Positions 21,702 through 33,287 of a stretch of DNA of 64,000 bases are shown one piece after another. The DNA lies in NCBI GenBank assembly GCA_030686995.1, contig CM060707.1, forward strand, positions 86,228,472 to 86,292,471. The letters run 5' to 3'. Positions within the stretch are counted from its first letter, which is position 1; each line of letters begins with the position of its first letter. Made by a program: the position numbers and the translations under genes. Origin of the DNA: Artemisia argyi. Its lineage: Eukaryota; Streptophyta; Magnoliopsida; Asterales; Asteraceae. The notes below the pieces were generated by a model. It had not been told where the DNA came from. It did no database searches and worked only from the letters and a program-made list of their open reading frames with translations.

Positions 21702-24049
21702 ATGTGTGTGAGAGAGAAAAATGAGGCTAGCAACTTTGGAGTGAGAGACTGTGGCAAGTTTTTTCAGGAGAGTGTGAGAGAAAACGTGAGGTCGGGTCAC
21801 ATAGGAACTAGTAGGCAATACAATGGTAAGCGCTTAGGAATTAATTACACCGGTAGGAAACGTAACTCATCGGTATCGTTTGTGCTTTCTAACTTTCCGA
21901 AAGATTGGGGAATGGGTAATTTGTGGATGATATTCAAGAAATACGGGACTGTATTCGATATGTTTATGGTACAAAACGACTTCGTAACGGTCAGAGGTAC
22001 GGTTTTGTTCGCTTTAAGTTTGTTACTGATGTTGAGAATCTGTTAATGAGGTTGCGGAAGATTAGGGTAGGAGAAGCATATATGAGGGTATTCATAGCAT
22101 ATGACAGAAGGAACATGGGAAACATGGGAATGGGCCGAAAGGAGATGAACAATAATATACGGCAACCATCCAACGACGGGGTAAAAGGGAGAGGAAGAGT
22201 AACAGACTTATGTGATAGTCGGCGGTATGTTGATGTTGTTCATGGGGGATATAGTAGTAGAAGGAACACGGATGCATACAGGAACGGTACTAATGGTGAC
22301 AGGAGAGGAAAGGAAGATGTGGGGAACAAAAATGAATGTATGGGTGGTAGGATAATTGATATAGGGGAGGATGAGTTTAACGGTGAGGTTATAAACAGAA
22401 GTGTGATCGGGGAGGTGAAAAAAAGGTGTTACCTTGCAAAGTTGCCGGCGTTTTTTGAGGAGCAAGGTTTGAATAAGGTGGAGGTGAAGCTGTTAGGGGG
22501 ACTAGAAGTTATGATCGTGTTAGATGCTCCTATAATGGCGAACAATATTTTGAACAATAATGAGCATGATATAAGAAGATGGTTAGATAATATAAGAAGA
22601 TGGAGTAAGTTCTATACACCTTCTGGTAGAGTAACATGGGTAAACATTATCGGTGTACTGGTCTCGTGTTGGACAGAAACAGTGTTTCGAAAAATTGCAG
22701 AAGTTCATGGATCAATAGTAGGGTTGTATAATTGTAAACTTGAAGGTAACCAGAACACTATTATTGGCCGAGTCCAGATTCGGTCATTAGTGAATGGGTT
22801 AATTAACGAAACCATGAGAATCAGATTTAGGGGAATAACCTTCAATATAAAAGTGATAGAGGAGGTTAGTGATATAACTGAGATCGAGATAGAGGATGTA
22901 CTCTCAACAAATATGGATGAACAAGAAGGTATGGGGACGAAACAAGAGGAAGACGGGGAGGATATGGCAATATCTGAGGATGACGAGGAAGATGGTGAGA
23001 GTAATAACAGTTCTAACGGAGAGGAGTGCTCAGATGAGGAGAAGGATGACAGCAACCAGAACGAGGGGGAAGAACAGGTGTACAAGATGAACGGAAAAAA
23101 TGATCGGAAAAAGGAGGAAGATGAAGGGTCTAGGGTAACGGGTAGGTCTAGAGTCAGTGATACGTTCAATGGGGTTGACGAAAGTCAAAAGGAGACAGAT
23201 ATGGGAAAATGTAATGTTAGATCTTGGAAATATAAGAAAAATGAAGATACATGTATTGATAATGGGGACAAGGTATTAAATGAATTAAATGATAATGGAT
23301 GTAAGATAGCAAAGGTACAGGAACAAGAACGAGAGATGTATGGTATCAATGGGCCGAATGAAAAAGATAACCCAAGTATAGAAAATAATTGTGGGCCTGC
23401 AAAAGTGGTGGAGAACTTGGCCCAAGAAAATATAAACATAGAGCCCAATGACGAATTAAAGGAAAACAACATCAGTGAGCAAGGAGTTAACAACACTGAG
23501 GTATCAAATATGTTAGGTAGCGAAAAGAATGTTGACCAGGAGAAACAAGATAATATAAATGAGCTAAACCCTCAAGAATTAAAGTCGAGAGGAGAAAAAA
23601 GAGGTGATTCAACTCCTAATGCAAACAGCAGCGGGGGTGAAAGATGCAGGAAGAAGAGAAAAGCCAATAGTACACATGAGTGTGAAGATATGAACAATGG
23701 TTATTTGTTCTGTCCCGGAATAGGGGGAGATGGCACTAATAATAATAAGAAAAAGTTAGGGAGGAGAAGTGTCAAAAAGGCAATGGTCGTGGCGAGACAG
23801 ACGGGAGTGGATGGATTAGGTAAAGATAGGAAAGGAACATCAGACATATACAAGGAATTTTATGACGAGAAGGTCGACAGTGGTGGGGTGTACGCGTTTA
23901 GAGGGAAGGATCGTGGGGATTTGGACAACAAGAGCTATTCGAACAGCTTAGATCAGGTAAAGGAAGTCGGAGAGCTGATTGGAGTTTCATGGGCTAAGGC
24001 AGAAGCGGAGAAGGAGATGTCCGAGGGAGCGCATATGGAGCGACAGTAA
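21702..24049 (+). pseudogene. LINE ORF1 (RRM-like N-terminus, long acidic middle), one frameshift
   Basis: The first frame (21702-22046) has the start of an RRM-like fold, SVSFVLSNFPKDWGMGN. The fold resumes in the +1 frame at about 21970 with YGFVRFKFVTDVENLLMRL and runs to 24049. One base is missing near the aaaa run at 21973-21977. Residues about 150-310 of the long frame form a second folded block with FRGITFNIKVIEEVSDIT. Residues 330-560 are very rich in Asp, Glu and Asn. The C-terminus is basic, with RCRKKRKAN and KKKLGRRSVKKA. I see no CCHC knuckle. Plant L1 ORF1 proteins bind element RNA; the acidic middle is unusually long. Confidence 0.75.
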
Positions 24050-24090
24050 TCAAATTTTTGGTATGATATCGTTCGCTTTCTATTATTATC

Positions 24091-27000
24091 ATGAAAATTG
24101 TGTCATTAAACGTGAGAGGAATGGGCGATGATGGAAAAAAAGGGTGGGTTAAATCAATTATTGGAGAAGAGCGTCCAGATGTTATAGGCCTACAAGAAAC
24201 AAAAAATGGAATTGTTGACGAATTTTGGATAGAATAATTATGGGGGGGAACCGGGTTTGGGTATACTCAACTAGCGGCTAATGGGAACTCAGGAGGAATT
24301 ATCTAATATGGGACGAGAGGGCTTTTACTTTTAAAGAGGCAATGGGGGATGAGAGATTTATTGCGGTTAAAGGCGAATGGAAAGGGAGAGTCGGGGATAT
24401 GTATCTAGTATGTATATATGGGCCACATGTCGGAAAACATAAAGCATCATTGTGGGATAGGTTAACGGGGGTAATGAATAGATGGAATGGGGCATGGTGC
24501 ATTTTTGGGGATCTTAACATAGTTAGGTGTGATGAAGATAGAATGAATTCACAAGTGAATGCTAGTGAGATGAAGGATTTCAATGATTTTATTAATGGTG
24601 CTAGGCTTGTGGAGATTCCGATGGGGGGTCAAAAGTTTACAAGAATTAGCGATGATGGCATGAAATTCAGCAAACTGGATCGATTTTTGATAAATGATAG
24701 ATTTTTTAACTTATGGGGGAATCTTGCTGTTGTAGCGTTGGACAGGAAACTATCAGATCATTGCCCGATCATATTAAAAGACATGGAATTGAATTTTGGT
24801 CTAAATCCTTTTCGTATATTTGATATTTGGTTAAAGGAAAGTGATATTGAGCAAGTAGTGAAGGAGGCGTGGAAGATGGAGGTTAAAAGTAATAGACCAG
24901 ATTGTTATTTTCGAGACAAGTTAAAGAATGTGAAAGGGGTTCTTAAAAAATGGAGTAAAGATAGATTTGGCACAACTAAGGAGAAAATTGAAGGATACAA
25001 GAATGTGGCAATGAAATGGGAGTTGGAAGCGGAGAAGAGGATATTGAATGAAAGCGAAAGGTCGACATGGTTGGATGCGAGAAAGTTATGGATGGAAAAA
25101 GAAAGTGAGTATGCTAGTATGTTACGACAGAAGACTAGAATAAGATGGGATGTAGAGGGTGATGAAAACTCGAAGTTCTTTCATTCGTACGTTAAGAGGA
25201 GGAACAATAAGAACAATATAAGAGGTCTTACGATTAATGGTGTATGGTGTGAGGATCCCGTGTTAATAAAATCAGAAATGGTGAGGCATTACAAAGAGTT
25301 GTTTTCAGAGCGGTCCATAATTCGACCTATATTTTGTTGTGAGAGAATACATAGAATCTCGAGGGAGGAGGCGGAAATGTTGGAAAAGGAATTTAGCGAA
25401 ACGGAGGTGTTGGATGCGGTTCGGGGGTGCGGAAGTGATAAAGCCTCGGGTCCGGATGGTTTTAATTTTAAGTTTATTAAAAAATTTTGGGAGGTGTTAA
25501 AATCAGAATTAGTAGCGGCAGTTAAATGGTTTTGGGATAGTTCGGAGATATCGAGAGGGTGTAACGCATCATTTGTGACTATAATTCCAAAGGTAGCGGA
25601 TCCGATTGGACTTGGAGATTTCCGACCTATTAGTCTTATCGTATGTTATTATAAGATAATTGCAAAAATATTGGCCGAAAGAATTAAGAAAGTTGTGGGT
25701 TCGGTGGTGGGAGATGTTCAGAATGCATTCATAAAAGATAGATATATTCTGGATGGAATTTTAATTGCAAATGAATCGATAGAATACTTGAAGAAAAGGA
25801 AAGAAAAAGGTCTAATGTTTAAGGTAGATTTTGAGAAAGCATACGATAGTATCAACTGGAGATTCCTATTAGATATAATGAAAAGAATGGGATTCGGAAA
25901 TAAGTGGTGTAAGTGGATTGAGAGTTGTCTACAATCGGCCACTATGTCGATATTAGTAAACGGATCACCAACCGAAGAGTTTTGCTTAGAAAGAGGGGTT
26001 AGGCAAGGAGATCCGTTATCTCCTTTTCTATTTATTTTAGCAGCCGAAGGTTTGAATGCGATTGTTAAGGAGGCGGTGGATAAAGGCATTTTTAAAGGCG
26101 TTAGGATTGGGGTTAACAGAGTGATGGTGTCTCATCTCCAATATGCGGATGACACTATATTTTTTGGAGAGTGGAGCAAAGAAAATGCTAGGTCGTTGAT
26201 GTGTATTCTTAAATGTTTCGAAGAAGTGTCCGGACTTCGCGTTAATTATAATAAAAGTAAGCTTTACGGGGTGGGGGTTAGTGAAGTGGAGATTAGCGAA
26301 ATGGCGAGATGGATGAAATGTGGTATCGGGGAGTTTCCGTTTACATATTTGGGTTTGCCAATTGGAGAAAATATGAGACGGGTTAATGCTTGGAACCCAG
26401 TGATCGAGAAATTTAAAAAACGTCTAGCCGAATGGAAAGCAAAATCGATGTCCTTTGGGGGTCGCTTAACACATGTTAAATCGGTTCTAGGAAGCTTACC
26501 ATTGTATTACTTTTCGATGTTCCGTGTGACCGCGAGTGTGTTAAAACAACTTGAGTGTATTCGAAAAAAATTCTTTTGGGGAGGGGTGGGGGAGGGTAAA
26601 AAATTAGCATGGGTAAAATGGGATTTGTTGCTAGCTTCACACGAGGAGGGGGGGGGGGGGGTTAAACATTGGGTCACTTAGGGCAAAAAATTGGGCACTT
26701 TTAGGGAAATGGTGGTGGAGGTTTAAAAAAGAAGAGGGTGCGTTGTGGGTTAGAGTCATTAAAAGCATACATGGGGTTAGTGGAGGTTTAGGGGGCGTGA
26801 GAGGGGTGGGGTGGGAGGTTAAGGGTGGGGGGGGGGGGGGTATGGAGTGAAATTATTAGAATAGGAGAAGAGTTGGAGGGGGTAGGGATTGAGTTTTCAT
26901 CGTCATTTCAAGGGGTGATGGGGAATGGTAAGGAAATTCGTTTTTGTAGTGATAGATGGATTGGAGAGGTGAGATTATGTGATAGGTTTCCTAGGTTGTA

Positions 27001-27751
27001 TCATCTAGATAGTAGTAAGGAGGGTAGGGTAGCAGATAAAGGGAGATGTGTAGATAGCAAGTGGGTGTGGGAATGGGATTGGGTTAGAGAACCTAGAGGG
27101 AGGGTATGTAGGGAATTTGATGATATAATAAATTTATTGCAAAACGTAGTGGTTGATAATGATTGTAGGGATCGATGGAAATGGACGCTTCAAGAGGGTG
27201 GTGTATTCACAGTTAAAGATCCAACAAAAATGGTGGAGGAGAGGACGATAAGGATCGAGATTGGAGGACAAGAGACTTTATGGAGCAAGTTGGTACCTAA
27301 GAAAGTAAATATCTTTGTGTAGAGAGCGCTAAAAGGAAGAATTCCGGTACGAGAGGAGTTAGATAAAAGAGGCATTGATTTGGATAAAACATTGTGTCCT
27401 TGTTGTGATAGCGTGGTGGAATCGTGTGTTCATAGTTTGGTATTATGCAATTTCGCTATGAGCGTGTGGGAAAAGATTTTTAATTCGTGGAAGGTTGGGA
27501 TTGTCAATGCTTTTTCCATTGAAGAAATATTTGTGTTAAATGGAAAGGTTGATATTCCTAATCGTTCTTCACAACTGTGGCAAGCGGTTATATGGTCGTC
27601 CGGCTATTGGATTTGGAAAGTAAGGAATGAACGTGTTTTTAAAGGTAAAGTGTCAAGTATTAACAAAATTGTTCAAGACATAAAACTAAAAAGCTTCGAA
27701 TGGATTACTAGAAGATCGAGAAAGTCAAGTGAGATAGATTGGCAACAATGA
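24091..27751 (+). pseudogene. LINE ORF2 (endonuclease, reverse transcriptase, zf-RVT), multiply broken
   Basis: ATG 24091 begins MKIVSLNVRGMG, an AP-endonuclease start. Stops at 24235 and 24304 and a frameshift near 24305 follow. The long frame 24342-26681 has GDLNIVR, the SDHCPI endonuclease end, then reverse transcriptase with FKVDFEKAYDSINW, GVRQGDPLSPF and the catalytic YADD (near 26140). A frameshift lies in a 14-G run (26648-26661), and another run of 14 G is at 26827-26840. W-to-stop (tag, 27320) breaks FVWRALK. The C-terminal CPCCDSV..CVHSLVLC block (27397-27445) is a zf-RVT-type domain. The frame ends at 27751. The G-run frameshifts could be sequencing error; the stops are less likely to be. 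Confidence 0.9.
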
Positions 27752-28349
27752 ATTATAGATCCTTTAAAATGCAGGCTACAGAAATAATTTCAAGAACGAA
27801 TTGCAGCCTAATATGGTGTGGTCAGTTACAGGAACTGCGCATATGTCAACAAAAGTACATGTTTGCTGTGATGGTTATAGGATTAGTATGTGGCAAGTTA
27901 TTTAGATTTGGCTATGTTTCATGTGCTTCTTCTGCTGAAGTTATTGCTGTCAGTTTTGGTATGCAGGCTCCAAGTAGTTTGCAGTCAATGTTTTCAATAT
28001 TAAGCTGGGAGCAGCAGTTTGGGATAGAATTTAGGTCTAGTCATAGTAGTACATTTTTGCTCATGTCCTCTGTTCAAGTCTATGACATGTTCCCTTCATT
28101 TATATATTTAATGGTGGGTCATGTTCTAGTCTCTTTTGGATAGAAATGTGGCATGATCCAGGTGTTCTATTGAGGCTAGTTATAGTGTATTATCTTGGGT
28201 ATTTTTGATAATTCTGTGTAATGCCCTTGTGTGGTTGTATCTTTGCTCGGGTCTTGCTTCCTTTAATCATCTCGATTATGGAAGTTAGATGCCTTTGTTT
28301 GTAATGTTTTAGTGTTGTGCTAATATATTGTTGCGTTTCAAAAAAAAAA
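27752..28349 (+). other. LINE 3' untranslated region and poly(A) tail
   Basis: The region between the ORF2 stop and the ten-A tail holds only chance ORFs. No polyadenylation signal is clear. Confidence 0.7.
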
Positions 28350-29001
28350 TGTATTATATTCATGTTTTCTTAATTTCAGCTAGTCAAAAGTAAACAGTCG
28401 AAGTGCATGCATGTAGTTTACCACTTTCATGTAATCCATCTTTCATTAGTTAGTGGGTAGTAGTGGTAGTTAGTTAGAATAGGCAATTTGTATCTACTTC
28501 GTATTATAAATTGTAATGGTTTGTATCAATAAAGGATATAAATGAATGAAAAGAAAAGTGTTTCTAGTTTCTCTCTGATTCTTTTGGATTTTTGCCACCT
28601 CAAGGGCCTTATCATCTCGGTTTCTCTATCTCGTTCTTAGCAGATTGACCATCTCAAATCGTTCTCATAACAGACACTTTAATCATTGACTATGTGTTAC
28701 AAAATCTTGCTTAAAATATAACCCGAACAAAGCATAACAATCTTTGTGTATGACAAAAGTTGAAAAGTTGTTGAACGAAGGGTAAAAAAAGAATAAATAC
28801 AAAAAACTTGGATCAATTTTGCAAAACCAAACAAGTAAATGTAATTAAAACCCCTTCAAATCACATTGGAGCGGAGGAGCGCACTCTCAAACGTCTACTT
28901 TTCTCCAACGGTCAAAAAATCACAATAAACAAAATAAAATCCCCCAATTCCACCAAACCCCTAATCAAATTTTTCATTTTCTTTCGTAAATTTCACTAAC
29001 A
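28350..29001. other. Upstream region of the 29002 gene, with a possible LTR remnant
   Basis: 28436-28675 looks like the end of a copia-type LTR or similar repeat: gttagtgggtagtagtgg, then gtatcaataaagg, then tctctctctgat-type sequence ending ..cataacaga. No partner is seen. 28700-29001 is AT-rich and probably includes the promoter and 5' leader of the gene, but no clear TATA box can be singled out. Confidence 0.35.
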
Positions 29002-30093
29002 ATGAGTGTTCTTAGCGAATACCCAGATCACAAAAAAGATGTTCAGATATGGAATAATGCGGTTTTTGATTCGGATAATCAGATCAAGTCACCATCTTGG
29101 TTCGCCAAGAAGCCCGTCTCTTCGGATTCTTTCGATTCCAGTAAAGAAAACCAAAGCCCAACCCCAATCGGGTTTTCAAAACCATCTGTTGGTGTTCACC
29201 AATCGAAACCCTTGAACAATATTCCGCTCAAGGTTTGTCATATTGAAGAGAAGACTGATGAGGAGATCGAGATCGAAAAGGAGATTAGCCGATTGTATGC
29301 GAAATTGGAATGTATTCGGCGAAACAAAACAGAGCGAAAACAGGGGGAAACAGGGGATGTTATTAAGAATGGAGTTAAAAAGATTCAAGAATCGGGTTTT
29401 TCAAAAGTTCAAAGAAGGGGTTTTAGTTTAGGACCGAATGAAATCATGTCAGCTGCGACGAATTCAAAGTCAAAACAAACCCCGGTTCAGTCGACTCAAA
29501 ACAGAAGGAAATCTTGTTTTTGGAAATTGGAAGATATTGAAGAAGAAAAGATGGCGTTTTCGAGAGGGAAGAATTCGAGTTTACGACAAGCTGTAACAAC
29601 CGTTGGATCCAAAAAGGGGACGAAAAAAGATGAGTTAATTTTAGGAAGTATTCAACCAAAGAAGCTATTTGGTGAACAATCTGTTGGTGTTAAGAAGCCA
29701 TTGAAGCCAGGTAGGGTGATCCCGAGCCGTTATAACCAAGCAACTGTTAATTCATCGATGAAAAAGAGGTCGTTTGCTGATAACAACGTTGATAGGAAGT
29801 CATTGACCGACGTTCGAGTAAAGAAGAAATGGGAAATTCCAAGTGAGATAGTGGTTCCAAAAAGATTGGATCTTAATGATAATGATAATGAAAGTGAGGG
29901 ATCAATTGATGTGGCGATGCCTGTAGTGTTACCAAGGATTAGAGCAGTACGAGTTGTGGATGAGACGGGTCGAGATTCAGGTCCGGCTAAGAGGGTGGCT
30001 CAGTTGGTTGGAAAGACGTCTTATTTTGCTCAAGAGGATGAGGAAACAGTTTGTCAAACATTAAGTTTTATAAATGATTGTGATGTGGTTTAA
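29002..30093 (+). CDS. Conserved plant protein of unknown function (363 aa, single exon)
   Basis: This is an intact 363-codon ORF starting MSVLSEYPDHKKDVQIW. The ATG is the first in the frame after an AT-rich leader. Residues about 36-60 are Ser/Pro-rich and include SKENQSPTP. Residues 82-105 form a short charged helix (EEIEIEKEISRLYAKLECIR). Residues 110-290 are basic with many Lys/Arg and QNRRKSCFWKLEDIEE. The C-terminal part contains KKKWEIPSEIVVPKRLDLND, then a hydrophobic LPRIRAVRVVDE segment, and ends FINDCDVV. No signal peptide or membrane span is visible; the many basic patches suggest a nuclear or microtubule-associated protein, which is inference only. A nearly identical, broken, inverted copy lies at 40043-41275. 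I do not recognise the family by name. Confidence 0.8.
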   Translation: MSVLSEYPDHKKDVQIWNNAVFDSDNQIKSPSWFAKKPVSSDSFDSSKENQSPTPIGFSKPSVGVHQSKPLNNIPLKVCHIEEKTDEEIEIEKEISRLYAKLECIRRNKTERKQGETGDVIKNGVKKIQESGFSKVQRRGFSLGPNEIMSAATNSKSKQTPVQSTQNRRKSCFWKLEDIEEEKMAFSRGKNSSLRQAVTTVGSKKGTKKDELILGSIQPKKLFGEQSVGVKKPLKPGRVIPSRYNQATVNSSMKKRSFADNNVDRKSLTDVRVKKKWEIPSEIVVPKRLDLNDNDNESEGSIDVAMPVVLPRIRAVRVVDETGRDSGPAKRVAQLVGKTSYFAQEDEETVCQTLSFINDCDVV

Positions 30094-30621
30094 AAAATGT
30101 AAGCAAGTATTTTGTTGCTTTTTTTTTGTTTTCTTTCTTTTTTGTGATTCATTTGCTATGTGGATTATGTTGAAGGAAAACTAGGCTTTTGCTTTCTTTA
30201 AATGAATATTGATAATAACATGATTTTGTTCCTGTTGCTTATGGTTTACGGTGTTTACTCTTTCTTTTAAGTCATTTGTTTGAAAAACAAATTATTCTCA
30301 CAAGTTACTATAACTACCTTACTGTAGTTAAGTTTTTTCTGTCAAGTATTAGCCACTGTGATGAGTTGATTCAGTTAAATAGTTAAAAAGAACCAACGTT
30401 ATGAAAGAATAATCGGTATTTCAGTTTAGCCATACGTGTGAATGATTTTGATACTAATACATCAGCTCGAAATGAAATTGATTTATGTGTGCGACTATTT
30501 CTCCTTCCTTTTTTTTATGAGGGAATGTGATTTTGCAATTTAATTTCGAGCTGATGTATTATTTATATACCATGATGCAAGGATGACAATTACATTTTGT
30601 GTAATGTGGCCGATTTTGCAG
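30094..30621. other. Intergenic region with a 25-bp inverted repeat
   Basis: It contains the 3' UTR of the preceding gene (to about 30180, judging from the extent copied at 40119) and a hairpin at 30456-30560. Otherwise it is AT-rich. The missing 5' exons of the next gene are not here. Confidence 0.6.
30456..30560. repeat. 105-bp hairpin with 25-bp arms (MITE or small-RNA precursor candidate)
   Basis: AATACATCAGCTCGAAAT (30456-30473) has its exact reverse complement at 30543-30560. After one mismatch the pairing extends to 25 bp per arm, with a 55-base loop. TA lies just outside the ATACATC..GATGTAT core on both sides, as expected for a Tc1/mariner-type miniature element. Confidence 0.6.
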
Positions 30622-32585
30622 AGAATAGCATTGGTGTACTTTTTTGTAGCTCTAATTGAAACTTTAACCACAAAGCTCAGACCAACTGTTCTAGAGCCTG
30701 GTCATATCTCCATTTTCTCAGCTTATCGATGGCAATGGTAAGTTTTCACCAAAACTAAATAAATTTCTTTACGGGCATTTTAACATTTTCTTTTTGTTTA
30801 ATATTAGGTTTGGAGGCCTCGTCGCTTTTCTCATTTACATGATTACCACATTCTTCCTGTATGTTCCTGATTGGAACTTTACTACAGACATAAATGGGGT
30901 ATCAGAGAGTTTCACCGTAAGTTCGAATCCTACATTTGATTAAAAAAATTGAAAAAAATACAATGCAGATATCTAGAATCAAAAGTTAATATGTTTATTC
31001 GTGTAAATATTGCTTCAGGTTGAATGTGGTATGAGGGGGCATCTGGGTCCTGCTTGTAACGCAGTTGGTTATGTAGATAGAGAAGTATGGGGCATCAATC
31101 ATCTTTACAGCCAACCTGTTTGGATTCGATTAAAGGTTTGGAAACACAAAAATAGCTTAGCCACAAATGTTAAGAGATGTTCTACTGTCATTAAAAGTTC
31201 ACTAACATTTTCGAGTTTCTATAAATTACAGGCTTGCACTCTTGCCTCTCCAGAAGCTGGTGATCTCCGTCCAGACGCCCCCACTTGGTGTCGTGCTCCC
31301 TTCGAACCAGAAGGCCTATTAAGGTAACTAAACACAAATTGTTTGACTCATTGATTTATAATAATTTAAAGGAATATTCCAGATGCTTTGATACTAATAA
31401 TCTGAGTATTTTTGTGAATGATCAGTTCAATCTCAGCTATTCTATCTGGTGTTATTGGCATTCATTATGGACATGTCTTGATCCACTTCAAGGGTCATGG
31501 AGAGAGGCTGAAACAATGGGTTTCAATGGCCCTTGGCTTGTTGGTCATAGCAATTGTTCTCACTTTTCTGATGGTATATATTTATTTTGAATTTATATAT
31601 ACTTGACCCATTTTCCGTTCTAACTTGACCTTTCGATTTCTGTGCAGCGATTCCTATAAACAAGCAACTCTATAGTTTCAGCTACGTTTGTTTCACTTGC
31701 AGGGGCAGCTGGAATAGTGTTTTCAGCTTTCTACATCCTGGTAAAGAAAATTATTTATCCTTATAAAATGGGTTGGTCAAGCACTCGGGCACGTTAAGAA
31801 TGAGTGAAAAGCAATATTTACTGTTAACATAATAATCTTATAACTTAAATAAAATCATTTAGGACAGCAAAATGTACTTGATTAACTTTTGACCATTGTA
31901 TTTTGTTCGAATCATTTGACAAGTGCCCGAGCGTTAGAGTTAATTATCGTACCTTTTGACCAAATGGTCCAAAACAACCCATTTAGTTGTAAATGGGTCG
32001 AAACAGTCATTTCTACCAAAAAGCGAGTAAACATGGGAAGTAAACTTGTTCTCTGTGATAGTGGTGGAGCAACGGCCATCCATTATAAGGATACAAGTAG
32101 AGCTATTTGTTTTTCTTTTGTTCTTTCTTAAATCTAAAATGTGATTTTTTTTTTAACACTTATGGTGAATTGTTATGACAAATTATAAAGATCAATGTAT
32201 GGGGAAAACGAACTCCCTTTTTGCTCTTTGAATGGATTGGAATGAACGCGATGTTGGTTTTTGTACTGGGAGCACAAGGTATTCTAGCAGGGTTCATAAA
32301 TGGGTGGTACTACAAGAATCAAGAAAACAATCTGGTATTGTAATTACCAATAAACTACATTATTTCGATCAGACACATAATTGTTAATAAGAACCATAAT
32401 CATTATAACACATATTAATCATTGCTGTTGCGTTTTAGGTAAACTGGATACAAGATCATGTTTTCATTGACGTTTGGAACTCGGAAAAATTTGGCACACT
32501 TCTATACGTGATATTTGCTGAGATTACGTTTTGGGGAGTGCTTTCAGGAATATTGCACAAACTTGGGATATACTGGAAGCTTTAA
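30622..32585 (+). pseudogene. Heparan-alpha-glucosaminide N-acetyltransferase-like gene, 3' half only, one broken exon
   Basis: Exons by GT..AG: 30622-30737, 30808-30916, 31019-31135, 31232-31323, 31426-31573, 31648-31740, 32191-32334, 32439-32585 (stop TAA). They encode the C-terminal half of a multi-span membrane protein of the HGSNAT-like (DUF1624/DUF5009) family, with RIALVYFFVALIETLT, VDREVWGINHLYSQPVW, GDLRPDAPTWCRAPFEPEGL, ILSGVIGIHYGHVLIHFKG and FLLFEWIGMNAMLVFVLG. In animals the enzyme acetylates glucosamine at the lysosomal membrane; the plant role is unclear. The N-terminal exons are absent upstream. Exon 31648-31740 keeps length 93 but carries a one-base loss at its start and a one-base gain (extra t in TTCACTTGCAG), so the spliced frame hits TAA at 31657. 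The acceptor before 32191 is weak. It is probably a pseudogene. Confidence 0.8.
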
Positions 32586-32688
32586 GGACCAGAATTTTCA
32601 ACAAACATACAAGGCTGTAGAATATACATGCTTCTTAAATTTGGAAATGTTGTAATCAATATATATGTAAAGGGTTAAATTTCTGCAG

Positions 32689-33287
32689 TTTTTACATTAT
32701 AGAACTTCATGTCGTCTTACTTGTAGTGTCTCAATCAATAGGTTTGTTTTATTTATTTACTTTTATGTGAATTAAGATCAAACAATGTGGGTATATTCCA
32801 TTGAAAGGTTAATAGATGTTGTTTACCAGACTCGGACTACTAAATAGACTCGATTTGTTGGGAGTCGGACATGAATCACGAGTCACCTAGCGATTCAACT
32901 ATGTTTCACAAAATACTGACAGATTTAGAGTTTTCAACTATGCTGCACAAAATACTCAACAAATTTAGATTTCATCAAAATACCCGTTTTTTACATTATA
33001 GAACTTCATGTCGTCTTACTTGTAGTGTCTCAATCAATAGGTTTGTTTTATTTATTTACTTTTATGTGAATTAAGATCAAACAATGTGGGTATATTCCAT
33101 TGAAAGGTTAATAGATGTTGTTTACCAGACTCGGACTACTAAATAGACTCGATTTGTTGGGAGTCGGACATGAATCACGAGTCACCTAGCGATTCAACTA
33201 TGTTTCACAAAATACTGACAGATTTAGAGTTTTCAACTATGCTGCACAAAATACTCAACAAATTTAGATTTCATCAAAATACCCGTT
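32689..33287 (+). repeat. Recent tandem duplication, period 299 bp
   Basis: The segment beginning ttttacattatagaacttca and ending catcaaaatacccg occurs twice in succession, with the second copy starting at about 32988. I see no difference between the copies, so the duplication is very recent or an assembly artefact. It lies about 100 bases after the stop codon of the acetyltransferase-like gene. Confidence 0.9.

Larger units (their letters stand above)
21650..28349 (+). mobile_element. L1-type LINE, nearly full length but decayed
   Basis: A short leader, ORF1 with an RNA-binding domain, ORF2 with endonuclease, reverse transcriptase and C-terminal zinc-ribbon-like domain, a 0.6 kb 3' untranslated region and a 10-A tail (28340-28349) are in the right order. 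Both ORFs are broken. The 5' boundary is uncertain (about 21640-21700). Confidence 0.9.

Noticed and set aside
26648..26840. Two genuine frameshifts in LINE ORF2 at the G-runs
   Set aside because: Both are in 14-G homopolymers and could be sequencing errors, so I do not count them as evidence of decay; the stop codons elsewhere are enough.
21646..28357. Possible LINE target duplication atgtatt (21646-21652 and 28349-28355)
   Set aside because: Seven bases with A/T bias is too weak, and the 5' end of the element is not known.
31574..31740. Rescue of the broken acetyltransferase exon by the CTTGCAG acceptor at 31702
   Set aside because: The resulting 38-base exon does not restore the frame after a phase-0 junction.
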